DNA of 64,000 nt from assembly GCF_900109355.1 (NCBI RefSeq), contig NZ_FOBF01000001.1:1-64000 (forward strand). Reading direction: 5' to 3'. Each line of letters starts with the position of its first letter. The first letter of the stretch is position 1. The position numbers and the translations under genes are program-made. The notes under the pieces were generated by a model, which did no database searches, was not told the DNA's origin, and saw nothing but the letters and a program-made list of their open reading frames with translations. Below, in pieces: positions 44,805 through 53,349 of the stretch. This stretch comes from Nonomuraea pusilla (GTDB taxonomy: Bacteria; Actinomycetota; Actinomycetes; Streptosporangiales; Streptosporangiaceae).

Positions 44805-45362
44805 CTAGTGCAGGTTCCAGTCGCTGACGCCGCGCGAGACGATCACCTTGGAGAACATCGACCTGCCGGTGACGCGGATGATCGGGCCGTCGGCCTGCGA
44901 GCCGCCGGTGACGTTGCGCTTGCCGAAGACGGAGGCGCCCTCGTCGATGACGTTGGCGTTGTCGGGCACGCGGACGATCATCTTGCTGAACCGGGCGTCG
45001 GTCTCGATGGTGATCTCCCTGCCCGGCAGCACGGCGTCGGACAGGTCGATGATCAGGGCGCCGAACCTGGCCGACAGCCTCGTGTGCCTGGACGCCACCC
45101 AGCGCCCCTTGCGCACGATCTTGCTGAACGTGGAGTCGATGACCTGCTGCTCGATGCCGGCGGGGACGCCAGAGGTGGGCACTTCGGGCAGGTCGCGGGT
45201 GATGGGGACGAGCTCGCCCACCGTCTTCGCCGCGTAGGCGGCCTCCAGCCGGTCGGCGTGCTCGACGCTGGTGAGTCTTCCGGTGGCGAGTGCCTCGCCG
45301 AGGATCGCGGCCACGCGGTCCCGGTCGGTGTCCGAGGCGCGCAGATCAGGAACGTCGGTCAC
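44805..45362 (-). CDS. DUF1707 domain protein with LiaF-like C-terminal domain
   Basis: A 185-residue protein. The N-terminal DUF1707 (residues about 7-58: LRASDTDRDRVAAILGEALATGRL, split here as LRASDTDRDRV and LTSVEHADRLEAAYAAKT) is typical of actinobacteria. The C-terminal 110 residues form a beta-rich domain (FGALIIDLSDAVLPG, VFGKRNV) like the cell-wall-stress LiaF C-terminal region. There are no TM segments. The GTG has no ribosome site but a TACACT box exactly six bases upstream, so the mRNA is probably leaderless. A regulatory or stress role is inference. Confidence 0.8.
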   Translation of the reverse strand: MTDVPDLRASDTDRDRVAAILGEALATGRLTSVEHADRLEAAYAAKTVGELVPITRDLPEVPTSGVPAGIEQQVIDSTFSKIVRKGRWVASRHTRLSARFGALIIDLSDAVLPGREITIETDARFSKMIVRVPDNANVIDEGASVFGKRNVTGGSQADGPIIRVTGRSMFSKVIVSRGVSDWNLH

Positions 45363-45368
45363 GTGAGG

Positions 45369-45374
45369 AGTGTA
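45369..45374 (-). promoter_or_regulatory. Putative -10 box for leaderless DUF1707 mRNA
   Basis: The minus strand reads TACACT, then CCTCAC, then the GTG start at 45362. This is the -12 to -7 position of a TANNNT box for a transcript starting at the first codon base. Confidence 0.6.
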
Positions 45375-45538
45375 CGCCGAAACGCGATATGTCGCGAGTG
45401 TTCGTGCTGCTTCCGCAGAAATTTGGCGTCCGGCGGAACCGAAAACCGCCGTGGGAGCGTCCGGATATTAAGACCGTAGACGCGCGACGGGGTCGTGAGG
45501 TTTACATCCGATCAAACAAAAAAGATGGGAAAGGCCTA

Positions 45539-46849
45539 GTGATCTTGAACGAAGCGGGAACCCGGCGTTTCCGTGCGTACACGTCCAAGCACCTGGATGA
45601 GCTCCTGCGTCGCGCGGGGCTCGCAGACGACGAACGGCTCAGGGTTCGCGCCGTCGCCACGGTGCTGCCCTTCCGGACGAACGCCTACGTCGTGGACGAA
45701 CTCATCGACTGGTCGGCTGCGCCCGACGACCCGATCTACCGGCTGGTCTTTCCGCAGGAGGACATGCTCCCCGCCGAGGAGGTCGCGCTGCTGGCCGACC
45801 TGCTGAAGGCCGAGGCGCCCAACGCCGAGATCCAGGCGGAGGCCAACCGCATCCGCGCCCGGCTCAACCCACACCCCGCCGGACAGATGGAGCTCAACGT
45901 TCCCAAGCTTGAGAACGAGCCCGTCCCCGGCATGCAGCACAAGTATCCGGAGACCGTGCTGTTCTTCCCCAAACAGGGGCAGACCTGTCACGCGTACTGC
46001 ACCTACTGCTTCCGGTGGGCCCAGTTCGTCGGCGACGCCGACCTCAAGTTCGCCTCCGACGACATCGACAGGATGGTCGCCTACATCCGGCGGCACCCCG
46101 AGGTCACCAGCGTTCTGATCACCGGCGGCGACGCCATGATCATGGGTGAGCCGGTCATCCGCCGCTACATCGAACCGCTGCTCGAACTCGACCAGCTCGA
46201 ATCCATCAGGATCGGCACCAAGGCGCTCGCCTACTGGCCGCAGCGCTTCACCACCGACCCCGACGCCGACGCCACGCTCGGCCTGTTCGAACAGGTCGTC
46301 CAGTCGGGCAAGAACCTCGCGTTCATGGCCCACTTCTCGCACCCGCGCGAACTGGAATCGTCCCGCGTCGAGACCGCCGTCCAACGGATACTCGCCAGCG
46401 GGGCCACCATCAGGACCCAGGCGCCCCTCATCCGCTCCATCAACGACGACCCCTCCGTCTGGTCCGGCATGTGGCGCCGGCAACTCCGCATGGGGCTCAT
46501 CCCGTACTACATGTTCGTCGAACGCGACACCGGTCCTCAGGACTACTTCGCGGTGCCGCTCGGGCGGGCGTACGAGATCTTCAGGGACGCCTACTCGTCC
46601 GTCTCCGGGCTCTGCCGCACCGTGCGCGGGCCCTCCATGTCCGCGACGCCGGGCAAGGTCTGCGTCGACGGCGTCACCGAGATCGCGGGGGAGAAGGTCT
46701 TCGCGCTCCACTTCATCCAGGCCCGCGACCCCGCCCTGGTCGGGCGGCCGTTCTTCGCCAAGTACGACCCGTCGGCCGTGTGGCTGTCCGACCTGCGCCC
46801 GGCCTTCGCCGACCACTTCCCGTACGAACCCGCTCCTCCGGCAGCCTGA
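45539..46849 (+). CDS. kamA: KamA-family radical SAM protein (lysine 2,3-aminomutase-like)
   Basis: A 436-residue radical SAM/PLP protein. The iron-sulfur motif CHAYCTYCFRW gives CX3CX2C, preceded by KYPETVLFFPKQGQT. VLITGGDAMIMGEP and FMAHFSHPRELES follow, typical of the aminomutase family. The GTG at 45539 is chosen because GGGAAAGG lies five to six bases upstream. The frame is open further left to an ATG at 45389, but that stretch is AT-rich and unlike the family. It may make beta-lysine or act on another amino acid; no neighbouring gene clarifies this. Confidence 0.85.
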   Translation: MILNEAGTRRFRAYTSKHLDELLRRAGLADDERLRVRAVATVLPFRTNAYVVDELIDWSAAPDDPIYRLVFPQEDMLPAEEVALLADLLKAEAPNAEIQAEANRIRARLNPHPAGQMELNVPKLENEPVPGMQHKYPETVLFFPKQGQTCHAYCTYCFRWAQFVGDADLKFASDDIDRMVAYIRRHPEVTSVLITGGDAMIMGEPVIRRYIEPLLELDQLESIRIGTKALAYWPQRFTTDPDADATLGLFEQVVQSGKNLAFMAHFSHPRELESSRVETAVQRILASGATIRTQAPLIRSINDDPSVWSGMWRRQLRMGLIPYYMFVERDTGPQDYFAVPLGRAYEIFRDAYSSVSGLCRTVRGPSMSATPGKVCVDGVTEIAGEKVFALHFIQARDPALVGRPFFAKYDPSAVWLSDLRPAFADHFPYEPAPPAA

Positions 46850-47211
46850 CCGGACGCCCGGATACCACGCCCGCGCGGCCGCCGACAGCGGTTTTCGCGA
46901 CCCTTGACACGGGCCGTGCGGGCTCCTTTCCCGAACCCCGCGAATATCGCAGACAAATTCCATCGATAACACGTTCGCCGCGTGGCGCGACCCTTTCCCG
47001 TTGGCTCGGTAACCGACCTGCAAACCCCTTCCACATGGGCATTCATGCGCCTGCGACGCCTTGTTCGCCGGTGCTAGAAATGCTCGGGTAGCTCGGCCGG
47101 AACGGCACGCTCCCTGTGGTGCCCATAGCGTGTGCGCGCCGGCTTTCTGGGTTGTCGATCCGCCCGTCCACGGCAGTGGAGAGCGATCGATCACGAGCCG
47201 GGAAGGCAATC
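46850..47211. other. 362-bp intergenic region upstream of the repeat protein
   Basis: TTGACA occurs at 46904-46909, but no good -10 follows at 16-18 bp. The right end has GGGAAGG before the ATG at 47212. Otherwise I see nothing identifiable. Confidence 0.4.
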
Positions 47212-49737
47212 ATGCGTCGAACAGTCAAGGCGGCGGCGGCCGTCACGGCCTTCGGGCTGGTGGCGGCCCTGTCGCCGCCTGCCCACGCCGAAGGCGCCCC
47301 CACCGCGGGAACCACCCCGACGGACGGCCCCCCTGCGAACGGCCCCCAGGGAGCCGCAGCCGGGACAACCGTCCCACTGCAACCGCCCCCGGGAACAGCC
47401 ACTCCCGGGGCCACAGCCACCCTGCCGGCCGCGACCACGGCCGCGTCCGCCCCGCTGGGCACGGAAGTGCTGTCCACCCCACCCACGGCCCTCATCCCCG
47501 CCCTTCTCACTCCACAAGGGCCCATCGCCCCTCTTGGAACGTCGAGAGGGGCCGTCGGCGTCCTCGGATCTCCGGAAGGGGCTGCCGGCGTCCTCGGATC
47601 GCCCGGAGGGGCCGTCGGCGCCCTCGGCATTCCGGGGCGGCTCAGGGGCGCTCCCGGGAACGGAGGAGAGGCCACCGCCGGTCTCGGCGATCCGGGACGA
47701 GCGACCAGCGCCCCGCCCAAGCGAGGGACGCCTACCGGCGTCCCGGTCGGCCAGGGGCCGGCCACCGGAAGAAGCGGCAAGCCCGCCCCAACCGGCGGCC
47801 ACAGCCCGCTGAGCCCAGTCACAGGAAGCGGCCCGCTCGGGACGGTCGCAGGAGGCGGCGGCCCGCTCGGGGCGGTTACAGGAGGTGGCAGCCCGCTCGG
47901 CGCAGTCGCAGGAAGCGGCCCGCTTGGGGCGGTCACAGGAGGTGGCGGCCCGCTCGGGGCGGTCGGTGGGGGCGCGCTCGCCGGGGCCGGAGGTGGCAGC
48001 CCACTGGGGCTGCTGGGCGGACTGCTCGGAGGGCTGGGCGGCGGAGGAGGCAAGGGCCGGCAGAGCGAAGGCTCGCGCGCCGTCCCCGCACCTCGGCCGG
48101 CTCCGGCGACCCGACCGGGTGTCGCTCGCCGACCGGCCCCTGCCGTGAGACACCTCATGGCTCCGGCCCGGTTCCGACCTGCCAACCCCACCTTCGACCC
48201 GGACCCTGACCCGCCCCAGGCCACCACTGAAGCGGCCACCCAGCCAACCCAGGCCCAGCCAACCCAGGGTCGGACCCAGGCCCAGCCCAGCCAGGGCCAG
48301 GGCCAACCGAGCCAGGTGGGGGCAAGCCAGGGCCACCAGGCCGGACAACCAGTCGCCCAACCCGGCTCAGGCCAGGAGGCGACGTCTCAGGACACCCACA
48401 CCGGCACCAATCCGGCAACTGACCAGAACCCCGCCCCAGCCCCAGCCCCGGAACCAAGCCGGGACGACACCCCGACCACCGCCTCAGGCCCGTCTCAGGG
48501 TGGCCGTCCTGGTGGCGGCCAGGGATCGGTGCCTCAGGGCGGTCGCCCAGCTGACGCCTCCGGGCAGGGCCAGAACGCTGGTTCAGGCCCGTCTCAGGGC
48601 GGCAGGCCTGGTGTTGCGTCGCGTCCGTCGCCCGGTGGCAGGCCCGGTGCCGTCTCCGGCTCGTCCCAGGGCGGCCGTCCTGGTGGCGGCCAGGGATCGG
48701 TGCCTCAGGGTGGTCGTCCAGCTGGCGTCTCTGGGCAGGGCCAGAACGCTGGTTCAGGCCCGTCTCAGGGCGGCAGGCCTGGTGCTGTGTCGCGTCCGTC
48801 GCGCGGTGGCAGGCCCGGTGCCGTCTCCGGCTCGTCCCAGGGCAGCCGTCCTGGTGGCGGCCAGGGATCGGTGCCTCAGGGCGGTCGCCCAGCTGACGCC
48901 TCCGGGCAGGGCCAGAGCGCCGGTTCAGGCTCGTCTCAGGGCGGTCGGCCGGGTGTGATCTCGGGCCCGTCGCGCGGTGGCAGGCCTGGTGCGGTCTCTG
49001 GCTCGTCGCAGGCTGGCCGTCCTGGCGGTGGGCAGGGGACGGTGTCCAAGGGAGCTAGACCGGGTGGTGTGTCGGGCTCGGGCCAGGGCGCGGGCCCAAT
49101 CACGTCCCTGGGACAGGGGCAGGATGCGGGCCCCGTCATGAGGCCGGTCTCGGAATCGCAGCAGGGGCGGGGTGGCAGGCCGGGTGCTGTATCCGGTCCG
49201 TCGCATGGCGGCAGGCCCGGGAGCGTCGCGCGTCCGTCCCGCGCTGGCAGGCCTGGTGCTGTCTCTGGCCCGTCCCAGGGTGGCCGTCCTGGTGGCGGGC
49301 AGGGATCGGTGGTTCAGGGTGGTCGCCCTGGCGTTGGGCAGGGGATGGCGTCTGAGGGCGGTCGGTCCGGTGTTGCCCTGGGTCCGTCTCAGGGCAGTCG
49401 GTCCGCCGTCCTGGGGCGGCATGGCAAGGCGACCGGGCGCGGCTCGGTGCCAAAGCCGCCCTCCGCCCCAGCTCCTGCTCCTGCCCCGGCTTCGGCTCTG
49501 GCTTCGGAGTCCGTGCGAACCTTGGACGCCCGCCGGGACGCCGTGCGGGGAGGGGCGACGGGCGCTGTGTCGGACCGGGGCAGGGGCGTCCGTACGGATG
49601 CCGTGTCGGGGCGGGCCTCGGGCGTCCCTCGGGATGCCCTGCCGGGGCGGGTCTTGGGTGCCGTGTCGGGATGGCGTACGGGTGTCGCGTCGGCTGCGGT
49701 CTCCGGTTCGGAGGCGCGGCGGGAGGCGAGAGCCTAG
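47212..49737 (+). CDS. Secreted low-complexity repeat protein
   Basis: An 841-residue protein. The signal peptide (1-32, ending AHA) begins at an ATG with GGGAAGG upstream. Residues about 60-150 are Thr/Pro/Ala-rich. Residues 195-285 carry GPLGAV(T/A)GGG-type repeats and a Gly-rich stretch (GLLGGLLGGLGGGGGKG). Residues about 345-400 are Gln/Pro/Thr-rich (TQPTQAQPTQ). Residues about 425-740 hold SQGGRPG repeats in a 57-residue period. The C-terminus is Arg/Val/Ser-rich. There is no LPXTG motif, TM anchor or enzymatic domain. It may be an extracellular matrix or spore-surface component; unknown. Confidence 0.7.
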   Translation: MRRTVKAAAAVTAFGLVAALSPPAHAEGAPTAGTTPTDGPPANGPQGAAAGTTVPLQPPPGTATPGATATLPAATTAASAPLGTEVLSTPPTALIPALLTPQGPIAPLGTSRGAVGVLGSPEGAAGVLGSPGGAVGALGIPGRLRGAPGNGGEATAGLGDPGRATSAPPKRGTPTGVPVGQGPATGRSGKPAPTGGHSPLSPVTGSGPLGTVAGGGGPLGAVTGGGSPLGAVAGSGPLGAVTGGGGPLGAVGGGALAGAGGGSPLGLLGGLLGGLGGGGGKGRQSEGSRAVPAPRPAPATRPGVARRPAPAVRHLMAPARFRPANPTFDPDPDPPQATTEAATQPTQAQPTQGRTQAQPSQGQGQPSQVGASQGHQAGQPVAQPGSGQEATSQDTHTGTNPATDQNPAPAPAPEPSRDDTPTTASGPSQGGRPGGGQGSVPQGGRPADASGQGQNAGSGPSQGGRPGVASRPSPGGRPGAVSGSSQGGRPGGGQGSVPQGGRPAGVSGQGQNAGSGPSQGGRPGAVSRPSRGGRPGAVSGSSQGSRPGGGQGSVPQGGRPADASGQGQSAGSGSSQGGRPGVISGPSRGGRPGAVSGSSQAGRPGGGQGTVSKGARPGGVSGSGQGAGPITSLGQGQDAGPVMRPVSESQQGRGGRPGAVSGPSHGGRPGSVARPSRAGRPGAVSGPSQGGRPGGGQGSVVQGGRPGVGQGMASEGGRSGVALGPSQGSRSAVLGRHGKATGRGSVPKPPSAPAPAPAPASALASESVRTLDARRDAVRGGATGAVSDRGRGVRTDAVSGRASGVPRDALPGRVLGAVSGWRTGVASAAVSGSEARREARA
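48502..49185 (+). repeat. 171-bp (57-codon) tandem repeat, about four copies
   Basis: Copies begin at 48502, 48673, 48844 and 49015 with GGCCGTCCTGG or a variant. The spacing is exactly 171 bp each time. Copies 1-3 are nearly identical and copy 4 is diverged. A further partial copy starts at about 49282. It lies inside the secreted repeat protein gene and keeps its reading frame. Confidence 0.88.
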
Positions 49738-49921
49738 TCGCGCCGGCGGCCTGCCCGGATCGTTTCCGCGCGGGAACCGTGCCACCAGGTGCCGGAGGCA
49801 CGGTGAAGGCACGGTGAAGGCGCGGGCACGTCCCGGAAGCCGTGAGTAGGACGTCCCGGAAGGTCGCTTGTGGGACCCGGTGATCCCGGTGTGACTGGGT
49901 GCTCCAAGCGTGGACGCCTGC

Positions 49922-50300
49922 GGGGTTTGGTGTGGCGGTTTGTGCGGGTCTCAGGTGTCGAGGCCTCCGAACTGTTCTGCACTGGCCTGGGGTGATCGCG
50001 CGTGTGTGTGCCGGGGGCGAAGGCCGTGTGTGCGGCGCGGGATGGCGTCGTGCCGAGTGGCTGGGCGCTGCCGCAGGGTTCGGTGTGGCGGTTCCGGGGG
50101 CTTCAGGTGTCGAGGCTCCGGGGCCTGCTCCACACCGGCCGGCGTGATCGCGCGTGCGTGTGCCGGGGGTGTTTGAAGGCGGCCTGCTCCGTTGTCATGA
50201 GGCGGCGTCGGGCTGAGTGGCGGGGCGTTGGTGCGGGGTTCGGTGTGGTGGTTCGCGGGGTCTCTGGTGCCGGGGCCCCGGGGACCGGACGTGCCGGACG
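49922..50300 (+). repeat. Degenerate tandem repeat, about 155-160 bp, 2.4 copies
   Basis: Units begin near 49923, 50076 and 50236 with GGGTTYGGTGTGG. They share TCAGGTGTCGAGGC and TGATCGCGCGTG followed by GTGTGCCGGGGG at corresponding places. The third copy is partial. Confidence 0.75.
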
Positions 50301-50441
50301 TGGCGTCATCGTGCTGCCGCAGGTGCCCGGCGACGGCGTGATGGCGTGATGGCGTGACTACGGGTCCTGGGGTGCTGGATCCGTCGCTGAGTGGCGGGCA
50401 TGCCGCCGTGCCGATGAGGTGCCGAGTGCCGGTGGCATTCG

Positions 50442-50507
50442 ACGCATGCCATACGCATGCCATACGCATGCCGGACGCAGGCCAGACGTAGGCCAGACGC
50501 ATGCCAG
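50442..50507 (+). repeat. 11-bp tandem repeat, six copies
   Basis: Units ACGCATGCCAT, then variants such as ACGCAGGCCAG and ACGTAGGCCAG, fill 66 bases without gaps. Confidence 0.85.
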
Positions 50508-50614
50508 GTGAGGAGCGCGTGGGAGTCGCGGAGTCGCCTGGGAGTGGTGCGTCTCGGGGAGGGGCGGGCGGATGCGCCCCGTCCCCCGGCCGTGCCATGG
50601 TGGATCCGTCCGTG

Positions 50615-50769
50615 CCTCGGCGGATCTGTCCGCGTCCTGGCCGGGCCTCCGTGGAAACGTCCACGCCCTGGCCGGGCCTCCGTGGAAACGTCCACGCCCT
50701 GGCCCTGCCTCGGTGGATCTGTCCACGCCCTGGCCGGGCCTCCGTGGATCCGTCCGTGCTCTGGCCGCG
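50615..50769 (+). repeat. 31-bp tandem repeat with palindromic core, five copies
   Basis: Units start at 50615, 50646, 50677, 50708 and 50739. The typical unit is CCTCCGTGGAAACGTCCACG plus CCCTGGCCGGG. The core CGTGGA-N4-TCCACG is an inverted repeat. Units 1, 4 and 5 vary in the core but keep partial symmetry. Copies directly abut without spacers, so this is not a CRISPR array. Confidence 0.88.
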
Positions 50770-51266
50770 GCCCAGGGTGGATCTGTGCGGGTTCGGTTGG
50801 GGCGCGGGCGCATGGGCTCGCGCCCCTGCTGTTCGCCGCGCCGCTGATCCAGGGCGGGGGTGTGATGCCGCTGGTCGGTGGCGCCGTACTGGGGGTGGCT
50901 GGCCGGCACTGCTGGGCTGCGGCGCCGTGTTTCGGGGCGGCTGCGCTGGGCTGGTGTCCCGTGGCGTTGGCCGGAGCCTCGTGTGGCGGGGAAGCCGTAG
51001 CTGACTGCGGGGTGGTGTGCTCGGCGACGTGCTGCGAGGTGGGGAGGGTGTGCGGGGTGGGGGTGCTGCGCGGTCCGGCGCCGCCGGCTCCGACCGGGGT
51101 CGGCGGCGTTTCCCCATGTTCTTCAGGGCTCTCGCCCTTCTTCCCTCCCTCTTCCCCCTTCGCCCCGTCGGTGCTGCGGCCTGAGGTTCCAGCCTCCGTG
51201 GCCGCGGGGTGTGGCAGCGCCGCCAGGCCCCGGGGGTAGGCGGCGCTTGGGTGGTCGTGTCGTTGG

Positions 51267-51440
51267 TTACGGCAGCCGTACGCCCGTGCGGCGGGCTATC
51301 TGCGCCTGGAGCCTGGCCATCTGCCAGTGCAGCTCAAGGAGCTGCTCGGCGAGCTGCATCGGGGGAATCTCCGTCACGTCCTCGGTGGCCAGGCAGTCGA
51401 TCGCGGCTGACAGTTCTCCCATCGCGCGCCCCCACTCCAT
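51267..51440 (-). CDS. Small orphan protein, 57 residues
   Basis: The ATG at 51440 has GAGGAA six bases upstream, a good ribosome site. The protein is hydrophilic and helical, with ELSAAIDCLATEDV near the N-terminus and AEQLLELHWQMARLQAQIARR in two parts (AEQLLELHWQ, then MARLQAQIARR). It ends at a TAA stop. It resembles the N-terminal helices that precede DUF222/HNH endonuclease proteins in actinomycetes, so it may be a stand-alone relic of that family or a small helical partner protein. No downstream HNH part is present. Confidence 0.6.
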   Translation of the reverse strand: MEWGRAMGELSAAIDCLATEDVTEIPPMQLAEQLLELHWQMARLQAQIARRTGVRLP

Positions 51441-51551
51441 CACCGTTCCTCAGTTCGAATCCGCGTTCGAATGCTAGCGGAACAGGGCGCGCGACGTCAG
51501 CCTTTTACCCCGCGTGTCACGGGTGTTGGTGCTCACACAAGGCGGGCGGGG

Positions 51552-52421
51552 TCAGCCCTTGTTGTAGGCGGAGATGACTTCCTTCGGGTCGCCGTCCATC
51601 CTCATCTTGCCCTTGTGCAGCCAGATGACGCGGTTGCAGGTCTCCTCGATGACCTTGAGGTCGTGGGCGACGAGGAAGACGGTGCCGGCGGACTCGCGGA
51701 TCTGGCGGATGCGCTGCTCGCTGCGCTTGCGGAACTCGCGGTCGCCGGTGGCGAGCGCCTCGTCGATGAGGAGGACGTCGTGGGTCTTGGCGGAGGAGAT
51801 GGCGAAGCGCAGGCGGGCGCCCATGCCGGACGAGTACGTGGACATGGGCAGCTGGACGAACTCGTCGATGCCGGAGAACTCGACGATCTCGTCGTACTTC
51901 TCCCTGACCTCGGCCGGGGTCATGCCCATGGCGTAGCAGCCGAGGACGATGTTGCGCTCGCCGGTGAGCTCGCGCATGAGGGCGGCGTTGACGCCGAGCA
52001 GCGACGGCTGGCCGTCGGTGTAGACGGCGCCCGCGTGGGGCGGCAGCAGGCCGGCGATGGCGCGCAGCAGCGTGGACTTGCCGGAGCCGTTGCGCCCCAC
52101 GATGCCGATGGCGTCGCCGTGGTAGGCCACCAGGGACACGCCCTTGACGGCGTGGACCTCTTTCATCTGGGGGCGGCCCTGGCGCTTCAGCAGACGCGTG
52201 AGGGCGTTGACGGCGTTGCCCTTCTCGGCGTCGGTCGCCGCGCCGTACACCCGGTAGACGATGTGCAGGTCGTCGACGATGACGGTCGGAGTGCCCGTGG
52301 GCGCGTCGAGGGGACGCTTGCCCGTAGTGGGCTCCGGGTTGGGGTGCACCCTGACGTCCTTGCCGCGGACGGCGGGCTCCTCGCCCTTCACCTGTGACAA
52401 CTCCTTGGTCAGCTCAGCCAC
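51552..52421 (-). CDS. ABC transporter ATP-binding protein (polysaccharide/teichoic-acid exporter, Wzt/TagH-like)
   Basis: A 289-residue ATPase. Walker A IVGRNGSGKST is near residue 108, the signature STYSSGMGARLRF near 195, and Walker B VLLIDEALATGD with His-loop FLVAHD follow. The STYSSGM signature form is typical of the O-antigen/teichoic-acid export group. The N-terminal 45 residues are a hydrophilic extension. The GTG has GGAGAGG seven bases upstream. It overlaps the permease gene by eight bases, so they form one operon. It is distinct from the Wzx/Wzy route of the main polysaccharide locus. Confidence 0.9.
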   Translation of the reverse strand: MAELTKELSQVKGEEPAVRGKDVRVHPNPEPTTGKRPLDAPTGTPTVIVDDLHIVYRVYGAATDAEKGNAVNALTRLLKRQGRPQMKEVHAVKGVSLVAYHGDAIGIVGRNGSGKSTLLRAIAGLLPPHAGAVYTDGQPSLLGVNAALMRELTGERNIVLGCYAMGMTPAEVREKYDEIVEFSGIDEFVQLPMSTYSSGMGARLRFAISSAKTHDVLLIDEALATGDREFRKRSEQRIRQIRESAGTVFLVAHDLKVIEETCNRVIWLHKGKMRMDGDPKEVISAYNKG

Positions 52422-53349
52422 GTCCGTACCTCTCCTCGGCTCGCCAGAAGTACCAGAAGCCGAATGAGAGAGCGAACACCGCCCAGAATACGCAAGAGAT
52501 CCAGATGATCGGCGGCGGGTTGTGCCCCCACTCGGGGTTGTGGCTGGCGATCAGGATGTCGCGCATCCACTCGATGTACGAGGCGGCCGGGTTGAGGTAC
52601 ATGATGTCGGCCACCCACTGAGGCATGTGCGCGGCTTCGACCACCTTGTCCTGGATGGAGAAGAAGACGCCCGAGGCGTACAGCCAGGTACGGGTGATGA
52701 AGGGCAGGAGCTGGTTCAGGTCGCGCATGGAGGCTCCCATCCGCGCGATGACCAGCCCGGCGCCGATGTTGAACATCGTCTGCATCAGCAGCACGAGCGG
52801 GATCATCAGCCAGAACCAGTTGGGCAGCTCGCCGGTGAGCACCACGATCACCAGCAGCACGCCCATGGAGATGGCGAGTTGCTGGAGCTCCTGGATCGTG
52901 TACGCCAGGGGCAGCGAGGCCCGGGGGAAGTGCAGGGCGCGGATCAGCGAGAGGTTGCCCGAGATGGACTTGGCCCCCGCCGTGACCGTGCGCTGGGTGT
53001 AGGTGAAGACGAACATCCCGGTCAGCAGGAAGGCCGGGTAGTTCGTGATGTTCTTGCTGCCGCCCAGGATGAGGCCGAACATCAGGAAGTAGATGGCCGC
53101 GTTCAGCAGCGGTGTCAGCACCTGCCACAGCTGGCCCAGGGCCGAGCTGGAGTACTTCGAGACGTTGCGCGAGGTGGCGTACGTCAGGATGAAGTGTCGC
53201 CGCTCCCAAAGCTGGCGCAGATAGACAGGGAACCTCGGCCGCGCGATGGAGCGGCGAAGTCCGTATCTCTCGGCGAGCTTGGCCAGCGGCTCCTGCCCGC
53301 TTCGGCCGCCCGCCTGGGCGTCCGCGACAGCGGATTCCGGCTGGCTCAT
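52414..53349 (-). CDS. ABC-2 type transporter permease (polysaccharide/teichoic-acid exporter, Wzm/TagG-like)
   Basis: A 311-residue protein with six hydrophobic segments after a cytoplasmic N-terminus of about 75 residues. SSALGQLWQVLTPLLNAAIYFLMFG, split as SSALGQLWQVLTP then NAAIYFLMFG, is the ABC2_membrane entry motif. The last part, NPAASYIEWMRDIL, is typical of Wzm/TagG. It pairs with the ATPase encoded immediately downstream. No ribosome site precedes the ATG at 53349, but TAGAGT lies seven bases upstream, which suggests a leaderless mRNA. An in-frame start at 53394 is an alternative. Confidence 0.88.
   Translation of the reverse strand: MSQPESAVADAQAGGRSGQEPLAKLAERYGLRRSIARPRFPVYLRQLWERRHFILTYATSRNVSKYSSSALGQLWQVLTPLLNAAIYFLMFGLILGGSKNITNYPAFLLTGMFVFTYTQRTVTAGAKSISGNLSLIRALHFPRASLPLAYTIQELQQLAISMGVLLVIVVLTGELPNWFWLMIPLVLLMQTMFNIGAGLVIARMGASMRDLNQLLPFITRTWLYASGVFFSIQDKVVEAAHMPQWVADIMYLNPAASYIEWMRDILIASHNPEWGHNPPPIIWISCVFWAVFALSFGFWYFWRAEERYGRG

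Larger units (their letters stand above)
49738..51266. other. About 1.5-kb region of tandem repeats without a convincing gene
   Basis: Open frames on both strands lack ribosome sites, and their products are Arg/Pro/Ala low complexity. The 31-bp and 11-bp repeats inside are not multiples of three, so they do not conserve any protein. A decayed extension of the repeat protein or a repeat-rich noncoding region are both possible. Between 50820 and 51100 one frame reads like a hydrophobic Gly/Ala/Cys-rich segment, but no start supports it. Confidence 0.5.

Noticed and set aside
45389-45538. N-terminal extension of the KamA-family protein from ATG 45389
   Set aside because: The extension is AT-rich, unlike the family, and a strong ribosome site directly precedes GTG 45539.
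50615-50769. CRISPR array
   Set aside because: The 31-bp units abut directly with no spacers, and no cas genes are present.
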